This document shows positions 1 through 8,500 of a stretch of DNA of 64,000 nucleotides, piece after piece. The stretch covers positions 62,001-126,000 of the forward strand of contig NZ_FXTA01000005.1 of the NCBI RefSeq assembly GCF_900182645.1, given 5' to 3'. Positions within the stretch are counted from its first letter, which is position 1. The number at the start of each line of letters is the position of its first letter. This stretch comes from Flavobacterium resistens (GTDB lineage Bacteria > Bacteroidota > Bacteroidia > Flavobacteriales > Flavobacteriaceae). A model generated the notes under the pieces. The model ran no database searches. It saw nothing but the letters and a program-made list of their open reading frames with translations, and was not told the origin of the DNA. Made by a program: the position numbers and the translations under genes.

Positions 1-72
1 CTCGACAAAGATTGGCAATTTCTGTGTGGAATTTCTAGTGTGATTTCTCCTTCGTCGAAATGACAAAACTGA
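1..72. repeat. Intergenic tail with dispersed-repeat-like sequence
   Basis: Noncoding stretch before cobS. It contains the string CTCCTTCGTCGAAATGACA, which resembles short intergenic repeats I associate with Flavobacteriaceae genomes. No second copy occurs in this window, so the repeat assignment rests on recollection of the group and not on a match here. Confidence 0.3.
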
Positions 73-91
73 ATTAAAAATTATTTTTTAA

Positions 92-889
92 ATGAAAAAA
101 GAACTCCACATCTTCTTCACCTGTTTAATGTTTTACACCCGAATTCCATGTCCAAAAAACATTACACATCATCCTGATTATTTAAACAAAGCAACACGAT
201 ATTTTCCTTTTATCGGTTGGATTGTCGGAAGCATTTCATTTCTGGCTTTTTATCTTTCTTCTCTTTTTCTTTCAATAGAAACGGCTGTAATTTTTGCTAT
301 TATCGCTTCTGTTTTAACAACCGGTGCATTTCATGAAGATGGTTTTGCAGATGTTTGTGATGGTTTTGGCGGCGGTTGGACCAAAGAAAAAATTCTGATG
401 ATTATGAAAGATAGCGCAATTGGAGCTTATGGAGCAATTGGATTGGTTTTGTTGTTTTTGGCCAAATTCAAATTGTTTTCTGAATCTCTTCTAATTTTCA
501 AAAATGACAACAACTATTTTCTACTATTCTTGTTATTTATTTCAGCTCATTCTTTAAGCCGTTTGGCTGCAATCAGTATTATTTTTACTCATGAATATTC
601 AAGAGATGATGCTACAAGCAAAAGCAAACCAATTGCAAAAAATCATACCTGGAAAGAAATTTTCGGAGCCTTTTTCTTCGGATTAATTCCGTTGCTGGCA
701 CTCTCCTATTTTTCTTTTGAAATAAAAACGATTCTGATTTTGATTCCTGTTTTTTTGACAAGGTATTTTTTAGCAAGATATTTTCAAAAATGGATTGACG
801 GCTATACGGGAGATTGTCTCGGCGCAACGCAACAAGTCTGCGAAGTTATTTTTTATTTAAGTCTTCTTTTTATATGGAAATTTATCTAG
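92..889 (+). CDS. cobS: Adenosylcobinamide-GDP ribazoletransferase (cobalamin synthase)
   Basis: Joins adenosylcobinamide-GDP with alpha-ribazole (or its 5'-phosphate) in the last steps of nucleotide-loop assembly of cobalamin, in the inner membrane. The 265-residue protein has the usual length and several hydrophobic segments (about 41-60, 62-80, 113-127, 138-160, 190-225). The acidic CobS signature is visible as HEDGFADVCDG at 81-91, followed by the D107-S-A-I-G segment, both expected to bind metal and diphosphate. It overlaps cobC by 16 bases, so the two are translationally coupled. Genes for cobU and cobT would be expected just upstream, outside the window. Confidence 0.93.
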   Translation: MKKELHIFFTCLMFYTRIPCPKNITHHPDYLNKATRYFPFIGWIVGSISFLAFYLSSLFLSIETAVIFAIIASVLTTGAFHEDGFADVCDGFGGGWTKEKILMIMKDSAIGAYGAIGLVLLFLAKFKLFSESLLIFKNDNNYFLLFLLFISAHSLSRLAAISIIFTHEYSRDDATSKSKPIAKNHTWKEIFGAFFFGLIPLLALSYFSFEIKTILILIPVFLTRYFLARYFQKWIDGYTGDCLGATQQVCEVIFYLSLLFIWKFI

Positions 890-1410
890 TTCGCCACACC
901 GAAACAGTTTGCGAAAAAGGAATTTGCTACGGACAATCAGATGTTGATATTGCAATTCCTTTTGATATTATTTTTAATGAAATTGTTTCGCAACTACCTT
1001 CTGAAGTAATTATTTATTCTAGTCCGTTGAAGCGTTGTGTGACTTTGGCAAAACACATTCAAAATAACATCAAAACAATATCCTATCAAGAAGATGACCG
1101 ATTAAAAGAAATGAACTTTGGCGATTGGGAGCTGAAAAACTGGAACGAAATTCCGCCCGAACAACTCAATCCCTGGATGGAAGATTTTGTAAATATTAAA
1201 GTTTCAAACGGAGAATCTTTTGTGGAATTGCACAATCGGGTTGGCGACTTTTTGTTGAACGAAATTTCGAAAAACATAAAACATCCAATTATTATTGTTG
1301 CACATGCCGGAATCATTAGAAGTATCTTATGTCATCAAACTTCATTACCTTTAAAAAAGGCTTTTCAAAATAAAGTTGATTTTGGCCAAGTCATTAAAAT
1401 TGAGCTTTAA
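874..1410 (+). CDS. cobC: Alpha-ribazole phosphatase (histidine phosphatase family)
   Basis: Removes the 5'-phosphate of alpha-ribazole phosphate or adenosylcobalamin phosphate in nucleotide-loop assembly. The 178-residue protein begins MEIYLVRHTET, giving the phosphohistidine motif R7-H8, and the second catalytic histidine is at about H134 (VAHAG). I chose the ATG at 874 because an RHG-type protein starts directly with this strand; an earlier in-frame ATG at 814 would add 20 residues with no family counterpart and lies deep inside cobS. It overlaps the end of cobS. A weak hairpin (TTCAGA/TCTGAA, about 1420-1440) follows the stop. General phosphoglycerate mutase-type enzymes share the fold, but the position after cobS supports CobC. 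Confidence 0.9.
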   Translation: MEIYLVRHTETVCEKGICYGQSDVDIAIPFDIIFNEIVSQLPSEVIIYSSPLKRCVTLAKHIQNNIKTISYQEDDRLKEMNFGDWELKNWNEIPPEQLNPWMEDFVNIKVSNGESFVELHNRVGDFLLNEISKNIKHPIIIVAHAGIIRSILCHQTSLPLKKAFQNKVDFGQVIKIEL

Positions 1411-1452
1411 TAATGCTTTTGTTCAGAATTTATCTGAAAAAGTAAAACAAAT

Positions 1453-1484
1453 TTGAAAATTCAATAATTTTAACTTTATCTTTG
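1453..1484 (+). promoter_or_regulatory. Promoter of the cobalamin riboswitch / btuB transcript
   Basis: A Bacteroidota-type promoter: TTG at 1453-1455, a 21-base spacer, and TATCTTTG at 1477-1484 fitting the -7 consensus TAnnTTTG. It lies directly before the riboswitch, so transcription should start near 1490. Confidence 0.7.
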
Positions 1485-1489
1485 CACAA

Positions 1490-1670
1490 AATTAAGGTTG
1501 TGTTTTAATAAAAAAACACATTAAAAGGGAATCAAGTAAAATCTTGAGCTGTACCCGCAACTGTAAGCTTAGTTCTGAAAAGAATGCTTGTTGTAACTGC
1601 AAAGCCACTGCTCGCCCCGGCGAATGGGAAGGCAAACAACAAGACGCAAGCCAGGAGACCTGCCTTTGAA
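1490..1670 (+). ncRNA. Cobalamin (B12) riboswitch
   Basis: The leader between cobC and the TonB receptor carries the conserved parts of an adenosylcobalamin riboswitch: GGGAA and CTGTACCCGCAACTGTAA near 1525-1565, the core segment AAAGCCACTG near 1600, GGGAAGGC near 1627, and the B12 box AAGCCAGGAGACCTGCC at about 1648-1664. No U-tract terminator lies between the aptamer and the start codon at 1709, so control at translation start is more likely than premature termination; a small hairpin (CTCT/AGAG, about 1683-1699) overlaps the presumed ribosome landing region. It should repress import genes when cobalamin is plentiful. Confidence 0.95.
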
Positions 1671-1708
1671 ACAAAGATCGAACTCTCGGGAAAAAGAGTG
1701 TAGAAATT

Positions 1709-3562
1709 ATGACTTTAAAAAAATATTTCGCTTTTAGTTTATTGTTGTTGTGCCAGTTTATTTGGGCGCAGAAAGATTCTATTACCAGTCTGAAAGAGGT
1801 TTTGGTTTCCGATTCAAATCTTAAAAAATACTCTGCTTCGCAATCTGTTTTAAAACTCAATGATTCTGTTATCAATAAAAATGAAGCTTTATTGACAGAT
1901 TTATTAAATTTTAATTCCACTATTTATTTTAAAGAATATGGTCGTGGAATGCTTTCGACAGTTGCTTTTAGAGGAACGACTTCGTCACAAACAGCAGTTA
2001 TTTGGAATGGAATCAACATCAATTCCCAAATGAATGGAAGTACTGATTTCAACACTATTTCCGGTTCCGATTATAATTCTATTAGCGTAAAAGCCGGTGG
2101 TGGAAGTGTTATTTATGGAAGCGGTGCCGTGGGTGGAACTGTCCATTTAAATAACGATTTGGCATTTTATAATCGTTTTGAGAATAATTTAAAACTTGAT
2201 TACGGAAGTTTCAATACAATTGGAATCAATTATAAAACCAATATTTCGAACGAAAAATGGAGCGCACAAATTGGTTTCTCAAAAAACAGCTCGACAAACG
2301 ATTATAAATACCTGAATAGATATACCTGGAAAGGAGAACAACGTTGGAACCAAAACGGACAATACGATGTTATCACACTGAGTGCCAATTTGGGATATAA
2401 ATTTGATGCAAAAAACAGTTTGAAATTATACACTCAGACTTCAAACACTGACCGAAATACTTCTTTAATAACTGAAACTGAAACTCCAAGCAAATACATA
2501 AACGGTTTCAATAGAAATCTACTGGAATATGATGGTGATTTTGGCAAGTTTAAAGCCAATTTCAAAACGGCATACATTTTTGAAAACTACCAATATTATC
2601 CTGATAATTCTCTTAATCAGTACACTTACGGAAAAACAGAAAGCTTAATTACTAAGGCTGATGTGGGATATACAATTTTCAAATCAACTCAAGTAAATGG
2701 AATTTTAGATTATAACCGAACTAAAGGCTACGGAAGTGGTTTTGGAGATAACACAAGAGAAATCAGTTCTGCGGCATTATTAGTAAAACAAGATTTTTCT
2801 AAAGATTGGAAAAATGAATTTGGTATTCGAAAAGAATTCACAGACAATTATAAATCGCCAGTTTTATTCAATTTAGGCTCTTCTTATCAATTTGGAAAAC
2901 TGTATAATTTAAAATTGAATTTGTCCCGAAATTTCAGAATCCCGACTTTCAATGATTTGTATTGGGAAGAAGGCGGAAATCCAGATTTGAAACCAGAAAG
3001 TTCGTATCAGGCGGAAATTGGAAATGTTTTTACTTTTAAAAACATTTCGCTTACGCAAACACTTTATTACATCAAAATTACCGATTTATTACGATGGGTT
3101 CCAGGAAGCGGGGGCATCTGGAGGCCAGAAAACACAGACAAAGTAAACAGTTATGGCGCTGAAACTTTGTTAAGTTGGAAAAAACAATACGGTAAAAATT
3201 ATTTTGGAGCCAATGCCACTTACGCCTATACGGTATCAGAAAACACAGAAACTGACAAACAGTTGTTTTTTGTTCCATTTAATAAAGTAACGACCGCTGT
3301 GTCGTATTCAAGAAACCGAATTTCAGCATACTACCAATTCCTTTACAATGGATTTGTATACACGCAAGCAGATAATGATCCGAATGAAATAGTTGATGCT
3401 TATACGGTTTCAAATATCGGAATCGATTATGATTTTAAATTTTTGAGTTCTTTCAAACTTGGATTTCAAGTATTAAATCTTTGGAACGAAAATTATGAAA
3501 GCCTTGAAAACAGACCAATGCCCGGAAGAAATTTTAATTTGTACATAAACCTTAAATTTTAA
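1709..3562 (+). CDS. btuB: TonB-dependent receptor, BtuB-type cobalamin transporter
   Basis: Outer-membrane receptor expected to bind cobalamin or related corrinoids and pass them inward using TonB energy. The 617-residue precursor starts with a signal peptide ending FIWAQ, then a plug domain (about 25-145, with FKEYGRGMLSTVAFRG and NGININSQMNG) and a 22-strand barrel ending in the aromatic C terminus NLYINLKF. It lacks the N-terminal carboxypeptidase-like domain of SusC receptors and matches the short BtuB/CirA form. Substrate is inferred from the riboswitch directly upstream and the BtuG-like gene five bases downstream. Confidence 0.88.
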   Translation: MTLKKYFAFSLLLLCQFIWAQKDSITSLKEVLVSDSNLKKYSASQSVLKLNDSVINKNEALLTDLLNFNSTIYFKEYGRGMLSTVAFRGTTSSQTAVIWNGININSQMNGSTDFNTISGSDYNSISVKAGGGSVIYGSGAVGGTVHLNNDLAFYNRFENNLKLDYGSFNTIGINYKTNISNEKWSAQIGFSKNSSTNDYKYLNRYTWKGEQRWNQNGQYDVITLSANLGYKFDAKNSLKLYTQTSNTDRNTSLITETETPSKYINGFNRNLLEYDGDFGKFKANFKTAYIFENYQYYPDNSLNQYTYGKTESLITKADVGYTIFKSTQVNGILDYNRTKGYGSGFGDNTREISSAALLVKQDFSKDWKNEFGIRKEFTDNYKSPVLFNLGSSYQFGKLYNLKLNLSRNFRIPTFNDLYWEEGGNPDLKPESSYQAEIGNVFTFKNISLTQTLYYIKITDLLRWVPGSGGIWRPENTDKVNSYGAETLLSWKKQYGKNYFGANATYAYTVSENTETDKQLFFVPFNKVTTAVSYSRNRISAYYQFLYNGFVYTQADNDPNEIVDAYTVSNIGIDYDFKFLSSFKLGFQVLNLWNENYESLENRPMPGRNFNLYINLKF

Positions 3563-3567
3563 ATATA

Positions 3568-4617
3568 ATGAAACTAACTAGATTATTTTTATTAGCAATA
3601 AGCGCATCGCTTTTTGTTTCTTGTTCTAACGATGATGATAATGACCCAAAGGGAGTTTATGATAAAGGATTTTTCATCTTAAACGAAGGAAATTCTGGTG
3701 GTGGATCAGTTTCTTTTGCAAGTGATGATTTAGCCAATTTTACAGCTGATGTTTACAAAACTGCAAATGCTGGAGATTTCGCTGGAGTATATCTTCAAAA
3801 TATCTTTTTTGACGGAGATAAAGCGTATATCATCGCTGGTGGATCTAACGTAATTAATGTTGTAAACAGATACTCATTTAAATTAATTGCAAAAGTTGAC
3901 AGCGGACTGGCAAACCCAAGATATGGTGTTATAAAAGATGGAAAAGCATATGTAACGAATGCAAACACGTATTCATACAGCAATCCTGCAACTGGTGATA
4001 CTGATGATTATATTGCTGTAATTGATTTAGCTACTAACAAAGTAGAATCTAAAATTGAATTGAAAGCGACTGCAAACCGAATTTTATTAGAAAACGGAAA
4101 ATTATACATTACAGATTCTTACAATGACAAAGTATTGGTTGTAAATCCTACGACAAAAGCATTAGAAACTCCTGTGACAATTGGTTACAGTGGAGACAGT
4201 ATGGAAGTTAAAGATGGCATTTTATATGTTTTGAGAGCTCCTTACGGAGATAACAGAAGTGAAATTGTAAAAGTGAAACTATCTGACAAATCAGTTACTA
4301 AAATCACTTTCCCAAAATCTTTAGACAGAGCTGGGTATTTAGATATTTACAATGATAAAGTTTATTATACTTCTAACAAATCTGTTTATGCAATTAGCCC
4401 TTCTGCAACTGAAGCGTCTACAACACCAATTTTAACTGCGAGTCTTCCAACTGGTGGTTCTATTTATGGTTTTGCTGTAGAAAACAATAAAATTTATATT
4501 GCTGATGGTGGTGATTTTAGTTCAAACAGCAAAGCTTACATCTACAACTTAAGTGGTGTATCACAAAAAGAATTAACTGTAGGAGTTGGACCAAATGGTT
4601 TTTACTTCAACAATTAA
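3568..4617 (+). CDS. BtuG-like surface lipoprotein (YncE-like beta-propeller)
   Basis: Predicted surface lipoprotein: signal peptide with lipobox LFVSC, lipidated Cys19, followed by an acidic DDDDND stretch typical of Bacteroidota lipoprotein export. The rest (about 30-349) consists of repeated blades with DGKAYVTNA, NGKLYITDS, DGILYVLRA and NNKIYIADG, a beta-propeller of the YncE / DUF5074 type. In Bacteroides, BtuG proteins of this kind pair with BtuB and bind cobalamin very tightly. Here the gene lies 5 bases after the receptor under the same riboswitch, so the same role is inferred. A strong terminator follows. Confidence 0.8.
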   Translation: MKLTRLFLLAISASLFVSCSNDDDNDPKGVYDKGFFILNEGNSGGGSVSFASDDLANFTADVYKTANAGDFAGVYLQNIFFDGDKAYIIAGGSNVINVVNRYSFKLIAKVDSGLANPRYGVIKDGKAYVTNANTYSYSNPATGDTDDYIAVIDLATNKVESKIELKATANRILLENGKLYITDSYNDKVLVVNPTTKALETPVTIGYSGDSMEVKDGILYVLRAPYGDNRSEIVKVKLSDKSVTKITFPKSLDRAGYLDIYNDKVYYTSNKSVYAISPSATEASTTPILTASLPTGGSIYGFAVENNKIYIADGGDFSSNSKAYIYNLSGVSQKELTVGVGPNGFYFNN

Positions 4618-4655
4618 TATACCTTTATTTTTAAATTAGTTTTTGGATTTTTTTT

Positions 4656-4692
4656 GAAAAAAAGGCTTTCATTTCTGAAAGCCTTTTTTTTT
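4656..4692. terminator. Bidirectional terminator
   Basis: Ten-base stem AAAGGCTTTC / GAAAGCCTTT with a six-base loop, flanked by A-run and T-run, so it can stop both the btuB operon (+) and the S41 peptidase gene (-), whose stop codon it touches. Confidence 0.85.
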
Positions 4693-6163
4693 ATTTTAAT
4701 GATTTTGAAAATCCTTTTGGAACAGTTTCAAGATACATTTCATTTCGTAATCCGTTGATTTTTTTCGAATCGTCTATATAAGGCAAAATTAGGCTTTTGT
4801 CGGTTTGAAGCTTTTTAGCTGTTGCTCCAGTAATTTTTGAAATTGCTAAATTCAACAATGGTTCAGAAGGATCTCCAAGAACTCCGTAAGTACTTACATG
4901 TTCTAACTGCATATATGTAGGAACTAATCCTGAAGTATAATCTCCAAAATCCTGAGCATTGGTAATTTTAAAGACCAACGGCTGCATTGCATATTTATGA
5001 TTTGGATTTACATTTGATTTCGTAAAAGTTGGTGAATCATAAACAGTAAATGAACCAACATTTTTTCCAATAGTTGTTTCGCCAATCTGAACAACATCAA
5101 TATAAGGCTTTAAGCCATTAACAACTAATTCACTTGCCGATGCCGTGCTAGAAGTTGTCAAAATATAAATCTTTGATAAATTCAGACTATTTAATGCTGT
5201 TCCATCAATGTTCGTGACAAATCTCTGATTCAAAGACTCCAAATCTTCAGTAGTCATTGTTGCCATCAATTTTAGATTGTATTGCTGTTTCGAAAATATT
5301 TTTCCGTTAAATTGTCCTGTAATCATACTTGCCAAACGAGTTGATGTACGTACAGACCCGCCTCCGTTATATCTTAAATCTAAGACTAAATCTGTAACGC
5401 CCTGTGCTTTTAATTCGCCAAAAGCCTGATTTAGTTTAAGATCGTAATCCGAATAAAAACCATTGTACATTAAATACCCAATTTTACGACCTCCAGATGT
5501 AATTACTTTATTAATTAAAATTGGATTTTCTTCTAAAACTGTTTTAGTCAAAGCAACTGTTTTTCCATTCAAAACAAAAGCAGAACCATTATAATCAGCA
5601 AGATTTAAAGTATAACTATCTGGAGCTAACAACAATGACTGATAATTAGAAACTGTAAGTTTTGTACCATTCACTGCCGTAAATAAATCACCTCTTTTTA
5701 TGGCTTTAGTTGAAGCATCAGAATTTGGAATAATATAACGAACATAACCAACCACATCATTTGAGCCGTCAGCAACTCTTGAGAGTTTAAAATCAACACC
5801 ATTATTTTTTGTGATTCCGTTAAGTTCTTGCTCTAAAACAGTATAATCATCAACAATCCAGCTAAAACGGTCAATTGCCGTTGCAGGATATTTACTGATT
5901 GGTTTATTTAATAAATCTTGAAATAATTCTTTTGGGTCTGAATATCCAGCTAAATAAGAGTTTAATTCTGCTTGAGTGCTAAACCTATCATCGGCTAAAT
6001 TTGGCACATCGGCCTGCCACAAATAAACTTCATTTAATCCTTTCCAGATAAAATCATTTACTTGTAAAGTTGCCGGAGCTTCTACATCATCCTGATCTTC
6101 ACAGGACTGTAAAGTAAAGGCAAGCAAAAAAATTAGTAGTAAACTCTTTAATATTGTTTTCAT
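4691..6163 (-). CDS. S41 family C-terminal processing-type peptidase, lipoprotein
   Basis: Serine peptidase of the tail-specific protease family, predicted to be envelope-anchored: signal peptide ending LQSC with lipidated Cys21. The 490-residue protein has an N-terminal helical part (to about 110), a degenerate PDZ-like segment (about 115-200), and the S41 core from about 220. The core shows LDLRYNGGGSV (about 261-271), the nucleophile region TASASELVVNG (Ser344 likely) and a lysine in TTIGKNVG (Lys367), the expected Ser-Lys dyad spacing. Substrates are unknown. It diverges from the ECF sigma gene at 6328 with about 165 bases between them. Confidence 0.88.
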   Translation of the reverse strand: MKTILKSLLLIFLLAFTLQSCEDQDDVEAPATLQVNDFIWKGLNEVYLWQADVPNLADDRFSTQAELNSYLAGYSDPKELFQDLLNKPISKYPATAIDRFSWIVDDYTVLEQELNGITKNNGVDFKLSRVADGSNDVVGYVRYIIPNSDASTKAIKRGDLFTAVNGTKLTVSNYQSLLLAPDSYTLNLADYNGSAFVLNGKTVALTKTVLEENPILINKVITSGGRKIGYLMYNGFYSDYDLKLNQAFGELKAQGVTDLVLDLRYNGGGSVRTSTRLASMITGQFNGKIFSKQQYNLKLMATMTTEDLESLNQRFVTNIDGTALNSLNLSKIYILTTSSTASASELVVNGLKPYIDVVQIGETTIGKNVGSFTVYDSPTFTKSNVNPNHKYAMQPLVFKITNAQDFGDYTSGLVPTYMQLEHVSTYGVLGDPSEPLLNLAISKITGATAKKLQTDKSLILPYIDDSKKINGLRNEMYLETVPKGFSKSLK

Positions 6164-6327
6164 AAAAAATGTTCTTGGTAATCTATTAACGTAAAAATAC
6201 TACCTTTAGTTTTAACTCTATCAAGTTTATTTCATTTTTTCTTCATTTTTTTTTTTAAAGTGGCTGTAACAAAAATAATAGTGCCTCGTCTTGACTATAT
6301 AAGCTAACGCAAAACCAACCAAATTTT

Positions 6328-6837
6328 ATGAATCAGAATGTGTTTATAGAATTAATTAATCCTTTCAAAGACAAAGTTTTTCGTCTGGCAAAAAGATTGC
6401 TTACCAGCACTGAAGAAGCTGAAGATGCCACTCAGGAAGTGATGGTGAAATTATGGAACAAAAAAGACAATTTGGATTCCTATAATAATATCGAAGCAGT
6501 TGCCATGACAATGACAAAAAATTATTGTCTGGATCAATTAAAATCTAAAAGAGCCGGAAACCTTAAAATTGTGCACAACAATTTTACAGACCGAGAACCT
6601 CAATTAGACAAAAAATTAGAAGATTCTGACAGTTTGGAATGGGTCGAAAAAATTATAAATCAGCTGCCAGAGCAGCTCCAAATATTAATTCAACTTCGCG
6701 ATGTTGAGCAATATGAATTTGATGAAATTGCGAAAATTGTCAACATGAATGAAACGGCTATTAGAGTAGCACTTTCGAGAGCGAGAAAAAAAATTAGAGA
6801 ATCAATGGTTAACACACACAGTTATGGAATTAGATAG
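6328..6837 (+). CDS. ECF RNA polymerase sigma factor (sigma-70 family)
   Basis: The 169-residue protein has region 2 (about 8-75, with ATQEVMVKLW, the core-binding and -10 recognition part) and region 4 (about 105-160, QLPEQLQILIQLRDVEQYEFDEIAKI, a helix-turn-helix). Its stop codon overlaps the start of the next gene by 14 bases, which suggests it is made together with a membrane regulator. The following two DUF4252 genes are likely in the same transcript and may be its targets or partners. No own promoter with both boxes was found. Confidence 0.92.
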   Translation: MNQNVFIELINPFKDKVFRLAKRLLTSTEEAEDATQEVMVKLWNKKDNLDSYNNIEAVAMTMTKNYCLDQLKSKRAGNLKIVHNNFTDREPQLDKKLEDSDSLEWVEKIINQLPEQLQILIQLRDVEQYEFDEIAKIVNMNETAIRVALSRARKKIRESMVNTHSYGIR

Positions 6838-7282
6838 AATAGAAAATATATTAGAAAAATACTTTCAGGGAGAAACTACTATTGCTGAAGAAAATGAATT
6901 AAAAGACTATTTTTCGTCTCCAAATGTTGCGCAGCATTTAGAGCAATATCAGCCAATGTTTGGATATTTCTCTCAGGTAAAACAACAAAAATCAACGCAG
7001 GAAATTCCACTACAAACTAAGAAACGAAATGTGGCGTGGTTATCGATTGCAGCATCTGCAGTTGTTTTACTCGGAATTGGGACTTATTTCTTTGTCAGCG
7101 AAAAAGATACAGCTCCGGCTGTAGTGCAGTCAGAATTAGGAACCTATGATAATCCAGAAGAAGCTCTCGCAGCAACGCAAAAAGCTTTGGCACTATTATC
7201 AAACAATGTTAATGTAGGTATTGAAAGTGTGCAATACATTAACGAATACGAACAATCAAAAAACAAAATCTTTAAACAGTAA
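6824..7282 (+). CDS. Short membrane protein, probable anti-sigma factor
   Basis: A 152-residue protein with an N-terminal cytoplasmic part (1-68) containing IENILEKYFQGETTIAEENELKDYF, a pattern seen at the start of anti-sigma and FecR-like proteins in this phylum, then one membrane helix (about 70-90, VAWLSIAASAVVLLGIGTYF), then a short periplasmic tail. It lacks the large periplasmic FecR domain. It overlaps the sigma gene by 14 bases, which supports a role in holding that sigma factor, but this is inferred from context. Confidence 0.72.
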   Translation: MELDRIENILEKYFQGETTIAEENELKDYFSSPNVAQHLEQYQPMFGYFSQVKQQKSTQEIPLQTKKRNVAWLSIAASAVVLLGIGTYFFVSEKDTAPAVVQSELGTYDNPEEALAATQKALALLSNNVNVGIESVQYINEYEQSKNKIFKQ

Positions 7283-7298
7283 TTAAATTCAATCAAAA

Positions 7299-7826
7299 AT
7301 GAAAAATCTTATTATAACTCTAGTTTTCGCCTTTTTCACACATTCATTCTATGCACAAGGCGCTTTTGACAAATTTGACGGTCAGGACGATGTAACATCA
7401 GTAATTGTAAACAAAAAAATGTTCGATTTAATGAGCAAAGTAAAAGTTGATGCTTCTGACAAAGAAACGCAGCAATACATCAATCTTATTAAAAAATTAG
7501 ATTACCTAAAAGTGTTTACAACTAAAAATCCTAAAATCGAAGCCGATATGAAAGCTTCTGCAGACAAATACATCAAAACTGCAGGTCTTGAAGAATTAAT
7601 GCGTGTAAACGATAGTGGTAAAAATGTCAAAATAATGGTAAAATCTGGAGCAAGCGACACGCAAATCAAAGAATTGCTGATGTTTGTTGACGGTGCAAAA
7701 AATGACGAAACAGTTTTATTATCTCTAACAGGTAATTTTGACCTAAACGAAATTTCAGTATTGACAGACAAAATGCAGCTTCCTGGTGGAACTGACTTAA
7801 AAAAAGCCTCTAAAGGCAAAAAATAA
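7299..7826 (+). CDS. DUF4252 domain-containing exported protein
   Basis: A 175-residue protein with a signal peptide ending SFYAQ and a single DUF4252 domain (about 25-160). The mature part is rich in charged residues and has MFDLMSKVKVD, KKLDYLKVFTTKNPK and IKELLMFVDG, patterns shared with its downstream neighbour. Function of the family is unknown; it is common near ECF sigma genes in Bacteroidota. It lies 16 bases after the anti-sigma gene and 2 bases before the second copy, so all four genes form one operon. Confidence 0.82.
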   Translation: MKNLIITLVFAFFTHSFYAQGAFDKFDGQDDVTSVIVNKKMFDLMSKVKVDASDKETQQYINLIKKLDYLKVFTTKNPKIEADMKASADKYIKTAGLEELMRVNDSGKNVKIMVKSGASDTQIKELLMFVDGAKNDETVLLSLTGNFDLNEISVLTDKMQLPGGTDLKKASKGKK

Positions 7827-7828
7827 TC

Positions 7829-8365
7829 ATGAAAACACGTGTTTTTACCTTAGCCCTTATAGCATTGCTGACTTTGATAAGCTGCAATTCTGAACCTTCA
7901 TTGCAAAAATATTTTGTTGAAAATAATGAGAAAAAGGATTTTATTGCAATTGATGTTTCCTCTAATATTTTAAACATTGATAAAGCAAAATTATCAGCAG
8001 AGCAAGCAGAAGCCTTAAAGTCATTTGACAAAATGAACATTTTAGCTTTTAAAGCAACAGATAAAAATCAAGCCGAATTTGAAACAGAACGCACAAAAGT
8101 AAATGCCATTTTAAAAAACCCTAAATATCAGCAATTGATGAAAGTGGGTTCTGGCAAAGACGGCGCTTCAATAAGCTATGTTGGCACAGATGAAAACATC
8201 GAAGAGTTTGTAGTTTTTGCCAACAGAAAAGAAAATGGTTTTGCCGTGGTCCGTGTTCTCGGAAAAAACATGAATCCGAATAACATTATGACAATTATGT
8301 CGGTTCTGCAAAAATCAAAAATCGATATGGAACAATTGAAGCCTTTGCAGCAATTGATTAAATAA
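7829..8365 (+). CDS. DUF4252 domain-containing lipoprotein
   Basis: A 178-residue paralogue of the preceding gene, but sent to the membrane as a lipoprotein (lipobox LISC, Cys19 or so). The mature part repeats the family layout: an iDVSsNIL strand, a helix with LSAEQAEALKSFDKMNILAFK, and EEFVVFANRKENGFAVVRVLG. Tandem soluble and lipidated copies suggest a pair of proteins acting in the periplasm, one anchored. Function unknown. A strong terminator follows, closing the operon. Confidence 0.82.
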   Translation: MKTRVFTLALIALLTLISCNSEPSLQKYFVENNEKKDFIAIDVSSNILNIDKAKLSAEQAEALKSFDKMNILAFKATDKNQAEFETERTKVNAILKNPKYQQLMKVGSGKDGASISYVGTDENIEEFVVFANRKENGFAVVRVLGKNMNPNNIMTIMSVLQKSKIDMEQLKPLQQLIK

Positions 8366-8390
8366 TCATCAATCTTACTTTTATAATCAG

Positions 8391-8424
8391 AAAAAGCTCC
8401 AAATAATTTTGGAGCTTTTTTTTA
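8391..8424 (+). terminator. Terminator of the sigma / DUF4252 operon
   Basis: Stem AAAAGCTCCAAA / TTTTGGAGCTTTT with a short loop followed by a T-run. A near twin (AAGCTCCAAT) ends the next gene. Confidence 0.85.
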
Positions 8425-8500
8425 TGCCTCATTACGTTTTACCGTAAAATAGATTATAATCGTTTAGCTACTTTTGGATTTTAATCCAAAAATCAACCTA

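Noticed and set aside
1492-1920. Minus-strand reading frame of 142 codons across the riboswitch and btuB start
   Set aside because: It overlaps a certain riboswitch and the signal peptide of the receptor, and its translation has no recognisable features.
8474-8500. Earlier start for the DUF6252-like lipoprotein
   Set aside because: It lies inside a -7 promoter box and adds residues before a normal signal peptide.
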